Of a stretch of 64,000 bases of DNA, positions 42,979 through 52,851 are shown one piece after another. Source of the DNA: Paludibacterium sp. B53371 (lineage in GTDB: Bacteria; Pseudomonadota; Gammaproteobacteria; Burkholderiales; Chromobacteriaceae). Location of the stretch: NCBI RefSeq assembly GCF_018802765.1, contig NZ_CP069163.1, positions 1,674,001 through 1,738,000 of the forward strand. Direction: 5' to 3'. The notes under the pieces are model-generated. The model did not search any database and had not been told where the DNA came from. It worked only from the letters and a program-made list of their open reading frames with translations. How positions within the stretch are numbered: position 1 is the stretch's first letter; each line of letters starts with the position of its first letter. The translations under genes were made by a program, and so were the position numbers.

Positions 42979-44530
42979 CTTCAACCGTTTCGGTGACTTC
43001 ACGACGCGGACGTCCACGGCGAACGACATTGCCCAGGGCGATATCGGCACGATCCTGCAGGAATTGCACCAGCAGGGGAACCGGACGACCGGTGGCGCCC
43101 TTGTCCTTGCCGCTGCGCGAGGCGGTACCGGCGATATCCAGGTGCGCCCAGTCATAACTCTTGGCAAAGCGCGACAGGAAGCAGGCGGCAGTGATGCTGC
43201 CACCCGGTCGGCCACCGATATTGGCCATGTCGGCAAACGGGCTCTTGAGCATTTCCTGGTATTCATCCCACAGCGGCATGTGCCATGCACGGTCGCCCAC
43301 TTCTTCGCCTGCCGCGCACAGTTCGCGCGCCAGCGCATCCTGATTGCTGTACAGGCCGGTGGCGATATAGCCCAGCGCCACCACGCAGGCACCGGTCAGG
43401 GTGGCAACATCGACGACGCATGCCGGGTTGAAGCGTTCGACATAGGTCAGGGCATCGCAGAGAATCAGCCGGCCTTCGGCGTCGGTATTCAGGATTTCGA
43501 TGGTCTGACCGGACATCGAGGTCACGATGTCACCCGGCTTGACGGCATCGCCCGACGGCATGTTTTCGCAAGTCGGTACCACCGTGATCAGATTGATCGG
43601 CAGTTTCATGTCGACAGCCGCCTTGAAGGCCCCCAGGACCGAAGCGGCACCGCACATGTCGAACTTCATCTCGTCCATGGCCTCGCCGGGCTTGAGCGAG
43701 ATGCCGCCGGAATCGAAGGTGATGCCCTTGCCCACCAGGACAACCGGCGCATCATTGCGATCCTTGGCTCCCCAGTGCTTGAGCACGATCAGGCGAGGAT
43801 CCTGCACGCTGCCCTTGGCCACGGACAGGAAGGAGCCCATGCCCAGCGCCTCGATGGCGTCACGATCCAGAATCTCGGCTTCGGCGCCGACGGCCTGGGC
43901 CATGTTGCGGGCCTCTTCAGCCAGATAGCTGGGCGTGCAGACATTGCCCGGCAGGTTGCCGAGGTCCTTGGCCAGCGTCATGCCGGCGCCAATGGCCAGA
44001 CCGCGCGCCAGACCTTTTTCGCCATCGGCGAGGTCGCTGCGGCGCGGTACGGCGAGGGTGAGTTTGCGCGGACCGCGCAGCGGATCGTCAACCTTGCTCT
44101 TGAAGCGGTCGAAGCGATAGAGCGTATCCAGCGTCACGACGGTGGCCTGCTCGACCATCCATTCGACGTCATGTTTCTTGACCGGCAGCTCGGTCAGATA
44201 GCTGACCGCCTCGTTGGCGGACGTCTGCGCCAGGGCACGAATGGATGCGCGGATGGCCTCGCGGTATTCCTTGGCGCGGAATTCACGCTCCTTGCCCAGG
44301 CCAACGAGCATGACCCGGTCGCACAGGGCATGTGGCACAGAGTGCAGCACCAGGGTACTGCCCAGCTTGCCCTCCATGTCGCCGCGACGGATGACGTCGC
44401 TGACAAAGCCATTGGAAATGCGGTCGAGCAGGTCGGCCGCCAGCGTCAACTTGCGAGATTCGTAAACACCGACGATCACGCAGGCCACGCGCTGTTTTTC
44501 CGGGCTTCCGCTTTTTATGTTAAATTCCAT
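42965..44530 (-). CDS. pepA: Leucyl aminopeptidase PepA
   Basis: Cytosolic M17 metallo-aminopeptidase, hexameric, two metal ions per subunit. The 521 residues show VLVGKGITFDSGGISLKPG, MDEMKFDMCGAASVLGA and the signature NTDAEGRLILCDALTYVE near residue 345. The length is a little above the usual 500, with a Lys/Arg/Glu-rich C-terminal tail (GRPRREVTETVEDDAD). In E. coli PepA also binds DNA (XerC/D, carAB), which may hold here. It is divergent from lptF across about 180 bases. Confidence 0.95.
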   Translation of the reverse strand: MEFNIKSGSPEKQRVACVIVGVYESRKLTLAADLLDRISNGFVSDVIRRGDMEGKLGSTLVLHSVPHALCDRVMLVGLGKEREFRAKEYREAIRASIRALAQTSANEAVSYLTELPVKKHDVEWMVEQATVVTLDTLYRFDRFKSKVDDPLRGPRKLTLAVPRRSDLADGEKGLARGLAIGAGMTLAKDLGNLPGNVCTPSYLAEEARNMAQAVGAEAEILDRDAIEALGMGSFLSVAKGSVQDPRLIVLKHWGAKDRNDAPVVLVGKGITFDSGGISLKPGEAMDEMKFDMCGAASVLGAFKAAVDMKLPINLITVVPTCENMPSGDAVKPGDIVTSMSGQTIEILNTDAEGRLILCDALTYVERFNPACVVDVATLTGACVVALGYIATGLYSNQDALARELCAAGEEVGDRAWHMPLWDEYQEMLKSPFADMANIGGRPGGSITAACFLSRFAKSYDWAHLDIAGTASRSGKDKGATGRPVPLLVQFLQDRADIALGNVVRRGRPRREVTETVEDDAD

Positions 44531-44709
44531 TGTGTACTCCCGTTGTTATCGCGTGTCAGCCACTCTGCGCGGCCGCGTCGATAACGTCGGCCATCTCGAG
44601 TGAAGGCGGGTATTTCGGTTTCCCGATATGCCCAAAAAATGCATATCAGTATTTTCGATTTGAATTATCACTACGCAAGTCACAAAAAGTCAAAAAAGGC
44701 ACAACATCC

Positions 44710-45819
44710 ATGGTTTTTTTCAAAAGCCTGACTCGCGAACTGACTTTGAACGCAGTCGGGGTTTTTGTCGTCCTGTTGGCGATTCTGGTTTCCACGCAGG
44801 CAATCAATCTGCTCGGCCGCGCAGCCGAAGGGCAGATCGCCAACGACGCAGTGGCCGCCCTGATTGGCTTCTGGGCCATCGGGCTGTTTCCGGTGCCGCT
44901 GATTTTAACGGTCTTCATCAGCACGCTGGTCGTCCTGACCCGGCTGTGGCGCGACCAGGAAATGCAGGTATGGCTGGCCGCGGGCCTGTCGCAAAAAAGT
45001 CTGCTGGGTCCGGTGCTGCGCTTTGCCGTACCCCTGTCGGCCATGGTGGCCATTGTGGCGCTCGGAATCGCCCCCTGGGCGGATCAGCGCAGCCAGGTGT
45101 ATGCCGATCAGCTGAAACAGCGCGAAGATATCTCGGCAATCTCCCCGGGGGTATTCAAAGAATCTTCCGACGCAAACCGCGTTTATTTCATTGAGAGCTA
45201 TGGCGGCGAAAACGGTAACGCAAAAAACATATTTTTCCAGGACCTGACGGACGGAAAAATATCCACCATTTTTGCCAAGAGCGGGCATTTGACCACCGAT
45301 GACACGCGCCAGCGTCTGGTCACGCTGGAAGATGGCATTCGTTATGTCGGCACCCCGGGCCGGGCCGACTTCGATGTCACCTCTTTCAGCCGCTATTCGG
45401 TCGCCATCGGCAAGGATCACGATCTGGTCACGGCGCCGCGCTCGCGGCAATCGCTGCCGACGGCCTTGCTGTTGTCACAGTACGACGACCCGGCAGCGCG
45501 CGCCGAGCTCGCCTGGCGTCTGTCCCTGCCGTTCAGCTGCCTGATCCTGGCCATTCTTGCCATTCCGCTGGCTTACACCAATCCGCGTTCCGGCGGTCAG
45601 GCATTCAACCTGATTGCCGCCCTGCTTTGTTATTTTGCCTATCAGAACGGCCTGACCGTGGTGCGCAACAGCATCCTGCACGACACCCTGCCGATCTGGA
45701 GCATCGCCTTTGTCCATCTCGGCTTCCTGTTGCTGGGGCTGTTCGGTCTGTATTACCGCGACCGGCCCGTTCAATCGGTTTACAAGACCATGAAATCCCT
45801 GTTCGGAATGAAAGCCTGA
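44710..45819 (+). CDS. lptF: LPS export permease LptF
   Basis: Inner-membrane component of the LptB2FG exporter that extracts lipopolysaccharide. The 369 residues have the YjgP/YjgQ layout: three N-terminal membrane helices (LTLNAVGVFVVLLAILVSTQ first), a large periplasmic beta-jellyroll (VYFIESYGGENGNAKNIFF), and three C-terminal helices (LPFSCLILAILAIPLAY). The ATG at 44710 follows AAAAGG at a 10-base gap and matches the family start MVFFKSL. It is 3 bases before lptG. Confidence 0.94.
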   Translation: MVFFKSLTRELTLNAVGVFVVLLAILVSTQAINLLGRAAEGQIANDAVAALIGFWAIGLFPVPLILTVFISTLVVLTRLWRDQEMQVWLAAGLSQKSLLGPVLRFAVPLSAMVAIVALGIAPWADQRSQVYADQLKQREDISAISPGVFKESSDANRVYFIESYGGENGNAKNIFFQDLTDGKISTIFAKSGHLTTDDTRQRLVTLEDGIRYVGTPGRADFDVTSFSRYSVAIGKDHDLVTAPRSRQSLPTALLLSQYDDPAARAELAWRLSLPFSCLILAILAIPLAYTNPRSGGQAFNLIAALLCYFAYQNGLTVVRNSILHDTLPIWSIAFVHLGFLLLGLFGLYYRDRPVQSVYKTMKSLFGMKA

Positions 45820-45822
45820 CCG

Positions 45823-46899
45823 ATGCGACTGATTTCCCGCTACATCCTGTCGCAGCTGATCAGCTCGACGATCTACACCCTGACGGCCCTGCTGGCGCTG
45901 TACGCCTTCTTCGACATCATCCAGGAGATGCCGCGTGTCGGCCAGAACAGTTATGGCATGCAGACCATGCTGACCTATGTGGCCTTGCTGGTTCCGGGAC
46001 ATGCCTATGAGCTGCTGCCGCTGGCGGTCCTGATCGGCGTGCTGGTCGGCATGACCCAGCTGGTGACCCACAGCGAATACACGGTCATTCGCACCAGTGG
46101 CATCACGCTGCTGCAGATCGGCCGACTGCTGTTCGGCTTTGGTCTGGCCTGCGCCATCCTGACCCTGTTTCTCGGCGAGCTGGGTGCCCCGCTGGCACAG
46201 CAGAAGGCCGAACAGCTCAAACTCTCGGCCACGCGCTCACTGGTAGCGCAGGAGTTTCACTCCGGCCTCTGGGTCAAGGACAACACCAATTTCATCAACA
46301 TCCGCGAAATGCTGCCGGATCAGACCCTGCTGGGCATTCACGTCTACACCTACAACGGCAACTACCGGCTGGAGAGCACCAGCGAGGCGGAGCGCGGCGT
46401 CTATGATGCAGCCAGCAAGTCCTGGCGACTGAGCAATATCAAGATCACCCGCTTTGCCGCGGACCACATCAGCACCGAGCATCTCGACCACACGGCATGG
46501 CAATCGGTCATCGAGCCGGGCATCCTCAACGTGCTGCTGGTGGTCCCCGAGCAGATGTCGGCCAGCAACCTGCTGACCTACATCCGCCATTTGCGTGACA
46601 ACAACCAGAAAACCCAGCGTTACGAGATCGCCATGTGGGGCAAGCTGTTCTATCCGCTGGCCTGCGTATCGATGGCGCTGGTGGCCCTGGCGTTCACCCC
46701 CAAGCAGCGCCGGCACGGCCAGCTCGGTCTGCGCCTGTTTGCCGGTATCTGCATCGGGGTTGCCTTCCACTTCACCAACCGTCTGTTTGGCTATCTCGGC
46801 CTGCTGCACGACTGGAATCCGGCGCTTTCCGCCACCCTGCCCACCTTGTTGTTCCTGATGGCAGGTCTGACGATGATTTACCGACAGGAAACCCGCTGA
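45823..46899 (+). CDS. lptG: LPS export permease LptG
   Basis: Partner of LptF in the LptB2FG complex. The 358 residues begin MRLISRYILSQLISSTIYTL, then helices VPGHAYELLPLAVLIGVLVG and LGELGAPLAQQ, a periplasmic domain, and C-terminal helices ending LFLMAGLTMIYRQ. It starts 3 bases after lptF and ends 1 base before glnD. Confidence 0.94.
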   Translation: MRLISRYILSQLISSTIYTLTALLALYAFFDIIQEMPRVGQNSYGMQTMLTYVALLVPGHAYELLPLAVLIGVLVGMTQLVTHSEYTVIRTSGITLLQIGRLLFGFGLACAILTLFLGELGAPLAQQKAEQLKLSATRSLVAQEFHSGLWVKDNTNFINIREMLPDQTLLGIHVYTYNGNYRLESTSEAERGVYDAASKSWRLSNIKITRFAADHISTEHLDHTAWQSVIEPGILNVLLVVPEQMSASNLLTYIRHLRDNNQKTQRYEIAMWGKLFYPLACVSMALVALAFTPKQRRHGQLGLRLFAGICIGVAFHFTNRLFGYLGLLHDWNPALSATLPTLLFLMAGLTMIYRQETR

Positions 46900-46900
46900 C

Positions 46901-49468
46901 ATGAGTGATGACCTGGCCCTGGCGCGCCAATGGCGCAATGACCTGAAAGCGCGCCGCCAGGTACTGGCGGACGAGTACTGCCAACACCATGATCCGCAGA
47001 TCTATCTGTCGCGCCATGCCGACGAGGTCGACGCGGCCATCCGCCAACTCTGGCACAGTCTCTCGCTGGGTGAAGAGGCCGCCCTGATCGCCGTCGGGGG
47101 TTATGGCCGGGGCCAGCTCTTCCCCTGTTCCGATATCGATGTCCTGATCCTGCTGCCGGACGATGCCCGGCCTGAACTGACCGAGACGGTCACCAGGCTG
47201 ATCGGTCTGATGTGGGACATCGGCCTGGAGGTGGGGCACAGTGTTCGCACCCATGCCGAATGCCTGCGCGAATCTGCCGCCGACATCACCATCGAAACCA
47301 ATCTGCTGGAGCAACGCCTGATCGCCGGTAACCGGCAGGCTTTCGACGCACTGAGCCTGGCACTGGAAAACCAGCGCGACCCGCTGGCCTTCTACGAAGG
47401 CAAGACACTGGAGCAACAGCAGCGCCACAATCGTTTCTTTGGCGTCACCAACAATCTGGAGCCCAACCTCAAGGAAAGTCCTGGCGGGCTGCGCGACCTG
47501 CAAACGCTGATCTGGATCAGCAAGGCCACCGGACTGGGCAGCCACTGGGATGATCTGGTGAAGCGCGGCATTCTCACGCCGGCAGAGGCCCGGCTGATCA
47601 AGCATGGCGAACGACAGCTGGAGCGCTTGCGCATTTTCCTGCACCTGCTGGCGCGTCGTCGCGAAGACCGGCTGATCTTTGACCTGCAGCAACAGCTCGG
47701 GCTGGCGCTCGGCCTGCCCGACAGCAGCATCCTGCGCGCCAGCGAGCAAGTCATGCAGCTCTACTACCGGGCAGCGCGTACCGTCTCGCAGCTCAACGGC
47801 ATCCTGCTGCCCAATCTGCGTGGCCGCATCTATTCCCAGGTTCCTCGCATCACCGAGGTGCTGAATGAGCACTTCTACTCGGTGAACGGCATGCTGGGCA
47901 TCCGCCATCCGGAAGTCTTCACCCGCGACCCGTCGGCCATCCTGCAGGCCTTCCTGATGCTGCAGCAGCACCCCGAGCTCACCGGCTTTGCCCCGCGCAT
48001 GCTGCGGGCCCTGTGGCACGCACGTTCCAAGATCAACGAACGCTTCCGCCAGGATCCGGTCAACCGGCAACTATTCCTGCAGATTCTCAGCACACCGGGC
48101 CTGACGCGCAGCCTGCGCCGCATGAACCTGTACGGCGTGCTCGGCAAATACCTGCCGGCATTTGGCAAGATCGTCGGCCAGATGCAGCATGATCTGTTTC
48201 ACGTCTATACCGTCGATGAACACATCCTGATGGTGGTGCGCAACCTGCGCCGCTTTGCCATCAGCGCCTTCAATCACGAATACCCCTTCCTGTCCCGGCT
48301 GATCAACGACTTTGAACGCCCGCATGTGCTGTATATTGCCGGCCTGTTTCACGACATCGCCAAGGGCCGGGGCGGCGATCACTCGCAACTGGGCATGGCC
48401 GATGCGCGCGACTTCTGCGACAAGCACGGACTGAGCGCCGAGGACACCGAGCTGGTGGCATGGCTCACCGGCCAACATTTGACCATGTCGCACATTGCGC
48501 AGAAGCAGGACATCTACGATCCGGAGACGGTGCAGCGCTTCGCCGAACTGGTAGAAACACCGCGACGCCTGTGTGCCCTCTATCTGCTGACGGTGGCCGA
48601 CATTCGCGGCACCAGCCCCAAAGTGTGGAATGCCTGGAAGGCCAAGCTGCTGGAAGACCTGTATCTGGCCACCCTGCGGCATCTGACCCGTGGCGGGGCC
48701 GTCGACATGCATTCCGAGCTGGAGGCGCGCAAGCAGCAGGCCCGCGCCCTGCTGCGACTGTATGCCGTGCCGGATGGAGCCGAAGAAAAGTTGTGGTCAC
48801 AGCTGGACATCGTTTACTTCCTGCGACACGAGGCGCGCGAAATCGCCTGGCATGCACGGGTCTTGAACCGCTTTACCGACAGCGGCGAACCCATCGTCCG
48901 TGCCCGGTTGTCCGATGACAAGGAAGGCATTCAGGTGCTGGTCTATACCCCTGACCAGTCGGCGCTTTTTGCCCGCATCTGCGCTTTCTTTGGACGCACG
49001 CATTACAGCATTGCCGACGCCAAGGTTTACACCACCGCACATGGCTATGCACTCGATACGTTCCACGTCTTCATCCCCGAGCATCATGAGGACGACTATC
49101 GGGACATGATCAACTTCATCGAATTCGAGCTGGCGGGCAGCCTGCGGCGCCAGGATCCGTTGACCCTGCCGGGGGACGGCCGGATCAGCCGGATGCTGAA
49201 GCACTTCCCGATTACCCCGCAGGTGCTGATTCGCCCGGATGACAAGGCCAATTACTTCGTGCTGTCGATCGTTGCCGGAGATCGTCCCGGCCTGCTGGCA
49301 CGCATTGCCGCCGTCCTGACTGATCATGATCTCGCCGTTCACTCTGCTAAAATCATGACACTTGGCAGTCGTGCCGAGGACTCCTTCCTGATCACCGGCC
49401 CGGGACTTAACGACGACAAGACGGTCGTGGCCCTGGAGAGTGAACTGTTCAACGCCCTGAGGATATGA
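46901..49468 (+). CDS. glnD: Bifunctional [protein-PII] uridylyltransferase/uridylyl-removing enzyme GlnD
   Basis: Primary nitrogen sensor that uridylylates PII at low glutamine and reverses this at high glutamine. The 855 residues contain the nucleotidyltransferase motif VGGYGRGQLFPCSDIDVLIL near residue 66, the ESPGGLRDLQTLIW block, the HD domain YIAGLFHDIAKGRGGDHSQL near 480, and two C-terminal ACT domains (VLVYTPDQSALFARICAFFG and LSIVAGDRPGLLARIAAVLT). It follows lptG closely, a neighbouring order not seen in enterobacteria. Confidence 0.96.
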   Translation: MSDDLALARQWRNDLKARRQVLADEYCQHHDPQIYLSRHADEVDAAIRQLWHSLSLGEEAALIAVGGYGRGQLFPCSDIDVLILLPDDARPELTETVTRLIGLMWDIGLEVGHSVRTHAECLRESAADITIETNLLEQRLIAGNRQAFDALSLALENQRDPLAFYEGKTLEQQQRHNRFFGVTNNLEPNLKESPGGLRDLQTLIWISKATGLGSHWDDLVKRGILTPAEARLIKHGERQLERLRIFLHLLARRREDRLIFDLQQQLGLALGLPDSSILRASEQVMQLYYRAARTVSQLNGILLPNLRGRIYSQVPRITEVLNEHFYSVNGMLGIRHPEVFTRDPSAILQAFLMLQQHPELTGFAPRMLRALWHARSKINERFRQDPVNRQLFLQILSTPGLTRSLRRMNLYGVLGKYLPAFGKIVGQMQHDLFHVYTVDEHILMVVRNLRRFAISAFNHEYPFLSRLINDFERPHVLYIAGLFHDIAKGRGGDHSQLGMADARDFCDKHGLSAEDTELVAWLTGQHLTMSHIAQKQDIYDPETVQRFAELVETPRRLCALYLLTVADIRGTSPKVWNAWKAKLLEDLYLATLRHLTRGGAVDMHSELEARKQQARALLRLYAVPDGAEEKLWSQLDIVYFLRHEAREIAWHARVLNRFTDSGEPIVRARLSDDKEGIQVLVYTPDQSALFARICAFFGRTHYSIADAKVYTTAHGYALDTFHVFIPEHHEDDYRDMINFIEFELAGSLRRQDPLTLPGDGRISRMLKHFPITPQVLIRPDDKANYFVLSIVAGDRPGLLARIAAVLTDHDLAVHSAKIMTLGSRAEDSFLITGPGLNDDKTVVALESELFNALRI

Positions 49469-50082
49469 CCATGCGCCTGTCCCATTTGTTTTCCGCCCTG
49501 ATGCTGTGCTGCCTGAGTACGGTCACGCTGGCCGAGAGCCAGACCGAAACGCTGGTTTTTATCCGTCACGCCGAAAAGCAACCCGACGATCTTGGGCAGC
49601 TGACCTGCCAGGGTCTCAATCGGGCGCTGGCCCTGCCTACGCGGCTCAAGAGCCTGTTCGGCAAGCCGGACTACCTGTTTGCCCCCGATCCCGCGGTCCT
49701 GAATCACGGCTTCAGTTACGTGCGCCCCCTGGCTACCCTGGAGCCGACGGCCATCCAGCTGGCGATGCCGGTCAACACGCACTTTGGCTACGATGATATC
49801 GACGGCCTGCTCAAGGAGCTGGATCAGCCGCGTTACGCCGGGTCGATGGTGTGGATTGCCTGGGAGCACAACATGATCGAGAAACTGCTGCATACCGTCG
49901 CCAAGCGCTACAAGGCGGACGACCTTGGGATCAGCAAATGGTCGGGCAAGGATTTTGACCGTATTGCGGTCCTGACGCTGACGCGCGACGGCAAGCAGGT
50001 GAAGGTCGCCTACCGGCAGCTACAGCAGGAACTGAACGGCCAGTCGACCCGCTGCCCGCTGCCGGCCGCACAAGGGGGCTGA
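49465..50082 (+). CDS. Exported histidine-phosphatase-like protein
   Basis: A 205-residue protein. The signal peptide ends LSTVTLAES. The phosphohistidine motif LVFIRHAEKQPD is near residue 33, and a second conserved His appears in WIAWEHNMIEKLL. The family covers phosphatases and phosphomutases; a periplasmic substrate is unknown. Its ATG overlaps the glnD stop by 4 bases (ATGA), so it is translationally coupled to it. Confidence 0.8.
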   Translation: MTMRLSHLFSALMLCCLSTVTLAESQTETLVFIRHAEKQPDDLGQLTCQGLNRALALPTRLKSLFGKPDYLFAPDPAVLNHGFSYVRPLATLEPTAIQLAMPVNTHFGYDDIDGLLKELDQPRYAGSMVWIAWEHNMIEKLLHTVAKRYKADDLGISKWSGKDFDRIAVLTLTRDGKQVKVAYRQLQQELNGQSTRCPLPAAQGG

Positions 50083-50083
50083 A

Positions 50084-50392
50084 TCAGTCCCACTCATCGA
50101 ACAGCCGGCCGGTACGGCCGGTCTGTGACTGACAGGCGATCTGCAGGGCACGGTTGATCGCCTCTTTCTTGCTTACCCCCCACCACTCGATCATTTTCTC
50201 CAGCGCGCGCTGGGCGTCACGCGTCAGCTCTACCGTCACGGAGAGCTCCTGCAGGCGATTGCGCCGCAGTTCGCGACTGCGCCGCTTGCGCTCCGCCACG
50301 GTCATGGCGCGCGCACCCAGCGGCTTGCGCCCGGGTTTCTTGCGCACGCCGCCGATCAGATCAAAAGTGTAGTGGTCGCAGGGATCTTTCAT
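50084..50392 (-). CDS. Small basic protein, ribbon-helix-helix-like
   Basis: With the ATG at 50392 the product is 102 residues; an ATG at 50452 would add 20, neither with a strong ribosome binding site. A basic middle (KKPGRKPLGARAMTVAERKR and RSRELRRNRLQ) is followed by LSVTVELTRDAQRALEKMI and VSKKEAINRALQIA, a strand-helix-helix pattern like ribbon-helix-helix DNA-binding proteins. It may be a small transcriptional regulator. It is convergent with the phosphatase gene, 1 base between stops. Family not recognised. Confidence 0.6.
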   Translation of the reverse strand: MKDPCDHYTFDLIGGVRKKPGRKPLGARAMTVAERKRRSRELRRNRLQELSVTVELTRDAQRALEKMIEWWGVSKKEAINRALQIACQSQTGRTGRLFDEWD

Positions 50393-50456
50393 ACACGAAA
50401 TCAGGTCGACGGAAAGGGGCGCAAGCATAGCATAGACCGCGGTTTCCGTCATATGA

Positions 50457-50479
50457 AAACCGGGCTGAAAGCCCGGTTT
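50457..50479 (-). terminator. Intrinsic terminator of the diguanylate cyclase gene
   Basis: AAACCGGGCT (50457-50466) pairs with AGCCCGGTTT (50470-50479) over a 3-base loop; on the minus strand it is followed by TTTTC-like sequence. It lies 7 bases after the cyclase stop. Confidence 0.8.
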
Positions 50480-50485
50480 GACTGA

Positions 50486-52267
50486 CTAGGTTGAACGACC
50501 GCGCCGCCCGCCCTGTTGCAGGGGGTTAGGCAGACTGCGACGCGACTCCTTCACGATATACATATCGTTGTCTGCCTTGCGGATCAGATCCTGTGGCAGC
50601 GTTGCCTCCGCCGGATAGAAACTGACGCCGATGCTGGCCGAAATGAACAGTTCGTCACGGCCAAACAGGATGGGAGTCTCCAGCCGGCGCAGGATCTTCT
50701 TTTTCAGCAGCGCTGCCGCCTCGCGGGTATTCAGTCCCGGGATGATGGCAATGAATTCGTCACCGCCAAAACGCCCGACCGTATCCGATTTGCGCAGCGC
50801 GGAGGCCAGGCGCTTGGCTACCTGCACCAGCACGCGATCCCCCGCCTCATGGCCATAGCGGTCATTAATCTGCTTGAAGTAGTCCAGATCGATGAACAGT
50901 ACGGCAAAATGCCCGTCGTTACGCTGACAGCGCCGGATTTCCTGCCCCAGCCGGTCAAACAGCAGCACGCGATTGATCAGGCCGGTCAGAGAGTCGTGGC
51001 TGGCCTGGAACAAAATGGTTTCCTGCGCCTGCCGGGTATCGGTAATGTCCAGCATCACACCGAACAACTGATGCTGTTGCTGCTGCTCCAGCCGCATGCC
51101 GCGCAGCGAGAGCCAGCGGGTATAGCCATCGGCATTGATCATGCGCAGCTCGAGACCGATCTGAGCGCCCTCCTCCAGACAGGCGTTGATCTGATCGCGC
51201 CAGCTGCCGCGGTCATCGGCAGCAATCAGGGCCTCGAATTCGCCCAGCCCCCACTCCGGCCGCGATGGCAGGCCCAGGAAACTCTGCGCCTCATCGGAGA
51301 GCAGCATGGTCCTCAGCTGCATATCGAGCCGCCAGTGGCCCAGTCGGGCCACTTTTTCGGCCATGGCCAGCAGTTCGACCTGCTCTTCCAGTTCGCCATG
51401 CGATTCGCGCAGACGACCCTCGACATTCATGCGTTCGATCACCCCGCCCACCCAGCGGGCGAGCAGTTTGACGAAAATGCGGTCATTGTGATCAAAACCA
51501 CCCGGGCGCAACACCCGCGAACAGAAGGACACCGTGCCATACATCTGCCCATGCACCCACAGCGGGGCACCGATGTATGACTGATAGCCGAAGTGGGAGA
51601 AGCAGGGATGATCGGCCCAGGGAGAGTCCAGGAAGGGCGACAGCGCCTGCACCTCGTGCGACGCGGCCGTGATGCTGCAGTAGGTCTGCGCCAGCGGCCA
51701 GGTCTGGCCATGCTGCAAGATACCCGGCGCATTGTGCGCCAGCAGATGGAACACGCCGTCCTGAATGTGGCTGACCATACCCAGCTCGAGGCCCAGCGTG
51801 CGGGCGCCTAGCTCCATGGACTCGTCCAGCCAGCGCTGCCGGTCCGATTCGGCCAGCGTCATGATGTCGGCCAGCGCGGTCAGGCGATCCAGCTTGCGGA
51901 TGCGATTGCTCTCGACCTCGATCAGTTCACTGACATCGGTCAGGCGCAACAGACGACCACGCCAGTCAGGCAAGGGACAGGGAATTTCTTCAACCGCCAG
52001 AATGGCACCACTGCGTGTGCCCGGCAGCAGGGAGAACAGGGTGCCGCGAAAAATGGCATTGCTGCGCGAGATCATGGCGTCGACCCGCCTGAGCATGCCG
52101 GACAGCTTCTTGCCGATCAGCTCGGTCTGGGACAGGCCCAGCACCCGCGGGACCATGGCATTGAATTGCTGAATCTGGCCGTCCACAGACAGCGTCAACC
52201 AGGCATCTTTCGAGCGGCCATAATGCAGCGCCCAATCGGCAATGCTGCTGTAGTCGGTTTTTTTCAC
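50486..52267 (-). CDS. PAS-GAF-PAS diguanylate cyclase (GGDEF)
   Basis: A 593-residue soluble cyclase that makes cyclic di-GMP. Order: an N-terminal PAS (SVDGQIQQFNAMVPRVLGLS), a GAF domain (about 130-285, with SYIGAPLWVHGQMYGTVSF), a second PAS with PAC-like ending (LRMINADGYTRWLSLRGMRL, FGVMLDITDTRQAQE), and GGDEF (ASHDSLTGLINRVLLFDRLG; active site RFGGDEFIA near residue 505). An RKSD sequence just before GGDEF fits the allosteric I-site RxxD. No membrane helix and no EAL domain. It is downstream of pgpA on the same strand, with its own start about 80 bases away. Confidence 0.92.
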   Translation of the reverse strand: MKKTDYSSIADWALHYGRSKDAWLTLSVDGQIQQFNAMVPRVLGLSQTELIGKKLSGMLRRVDAMISRSNAIFRGTLFSLLPGTRSGAILAVEEIPCPLPDWRGRLLRLTDVSELIEVESNRIRKLDRLTALADIMTLAESDRQRWLDESMELGARTLGLELGMVSHIQDGVFHLLAHNAPGILQHGQTWPLAQTYCSITAASHEVQALSPFLDSPWADHPCFSHFGYQSYIGAPLWVHGQMYGTVSFCSRVLRPGGFDHNDRIFVKLLARWVGGVIERMNVEGRLRESHGELEEQVELLAMAEKVARLGHWRLDMQLRTMLLSDEAQSFLGLPSRPEWGLGEFEALIAADDRGSWRDQINACLEEGAQIGLELRMINADGYTRWLSLRGMRLEQQQQHQLFGVMLDITDTRQAQETILFQASHDSLTGLINRVLLFDRLGQEIRRCQRNDGHFAVLFIDLDYFKQINDRYGHEAGDRVLVQVAKRLASALRKSDTVGRFGGDEFIAIIPGLNTREAAALLKKKILRRLETPILFGRDELFISASIGVSFYPAEATLPQDLIRKADNDMYIVKESRRSLPNPLQQGGRRGRST

Positions 52268-52350
52268 GCCAGTCTCTTGGTATGCAGCTTACGTTTCAGT
52301 CTCAGTATTAATTCAAATGGGCGTGTTTGTCACTGGTTTTGAAGGCATCG

Positions 52351-52851
52351 CTAGATCAGATGCGTCAGTTGCAGGCCCCACAATATCGCCATGCAAGGCA
52401 CGGCAGCCACAATATCATCCAGCATCACGCCCAGACCACCGTGGACGTGCTCGTCAAACCAGCGAATCGGCCAGGGCTTGAGAATATCGAACAGTCTGAA
52501 CAGGGCGAAGGCCACCAGCCAGGCCAGCCAATGCGCTGGCGTCATGGACAGAATCAGCAGCATGGCCACGACTTCGTCGAAGTTGGCACCGCCATGATCG
52601 TGCACGCCCAGTGCCTGATCCGTTTTTTCACTGACATACACGCCAAGGAAAAACAGTGGCAGGCACAGCAGGGCCAGCCAGAGACCGTCGACACCGGCCA
52701 GCCGAAGCAGCCAGTAGCACGGGAACGCCGCCAGGGTACCAAAGGTGCCCGGCGCCCAGGGCGCCAGACCGCTGCCAAAGCCAAAAGCAATGAAAAAAAT
52801 CGGATGACTGAAAACAAGCTTCAGGTCAGGCTTGATTTTGAAAGTGGTCAT
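52351..52851 (-). CDS. pgpA: Phosphatidylglycerophosphatase A
   Basis: Dephosphorylates phosphatidylglycerophosphate to phosphatidylglycerol in the inner membrane. The 166 residues show FIAFGFGSGLAPWAPGTFGT, then LGVHDHGGANFDEVVAMLL with the conserved acidic residues, and FRLFDILKPWPIRWFDEHV, the PgpA signature. Four hydrophobic segments. The ATG at 52851 has AAGG close by and overlaps the 3' end of thiL by 26 bases. Confidence 0.94.
   Translation of the reverse strand: MTTFKIKPDLKLVFSHPIFFIAFGFGSGLAPWAPGTFGTLAAFPCYWLLRLAGVDGLWLALLCLPLFFLGVYVSEKTDQALGVHDHGGANFDEVVAMLLILSMTPAHWLAWLVAFALFRLFDILKPWPIRWFDEHVHGGLGVMLDDIVAAVPCMAILWGLQLTHLI

Noticed and set aside
43064-44584. Plus-strand frame of 506 codons opposite pepA
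   Set aside because: PepA on the minus strand is unambiguous; this is an antisense shadow.
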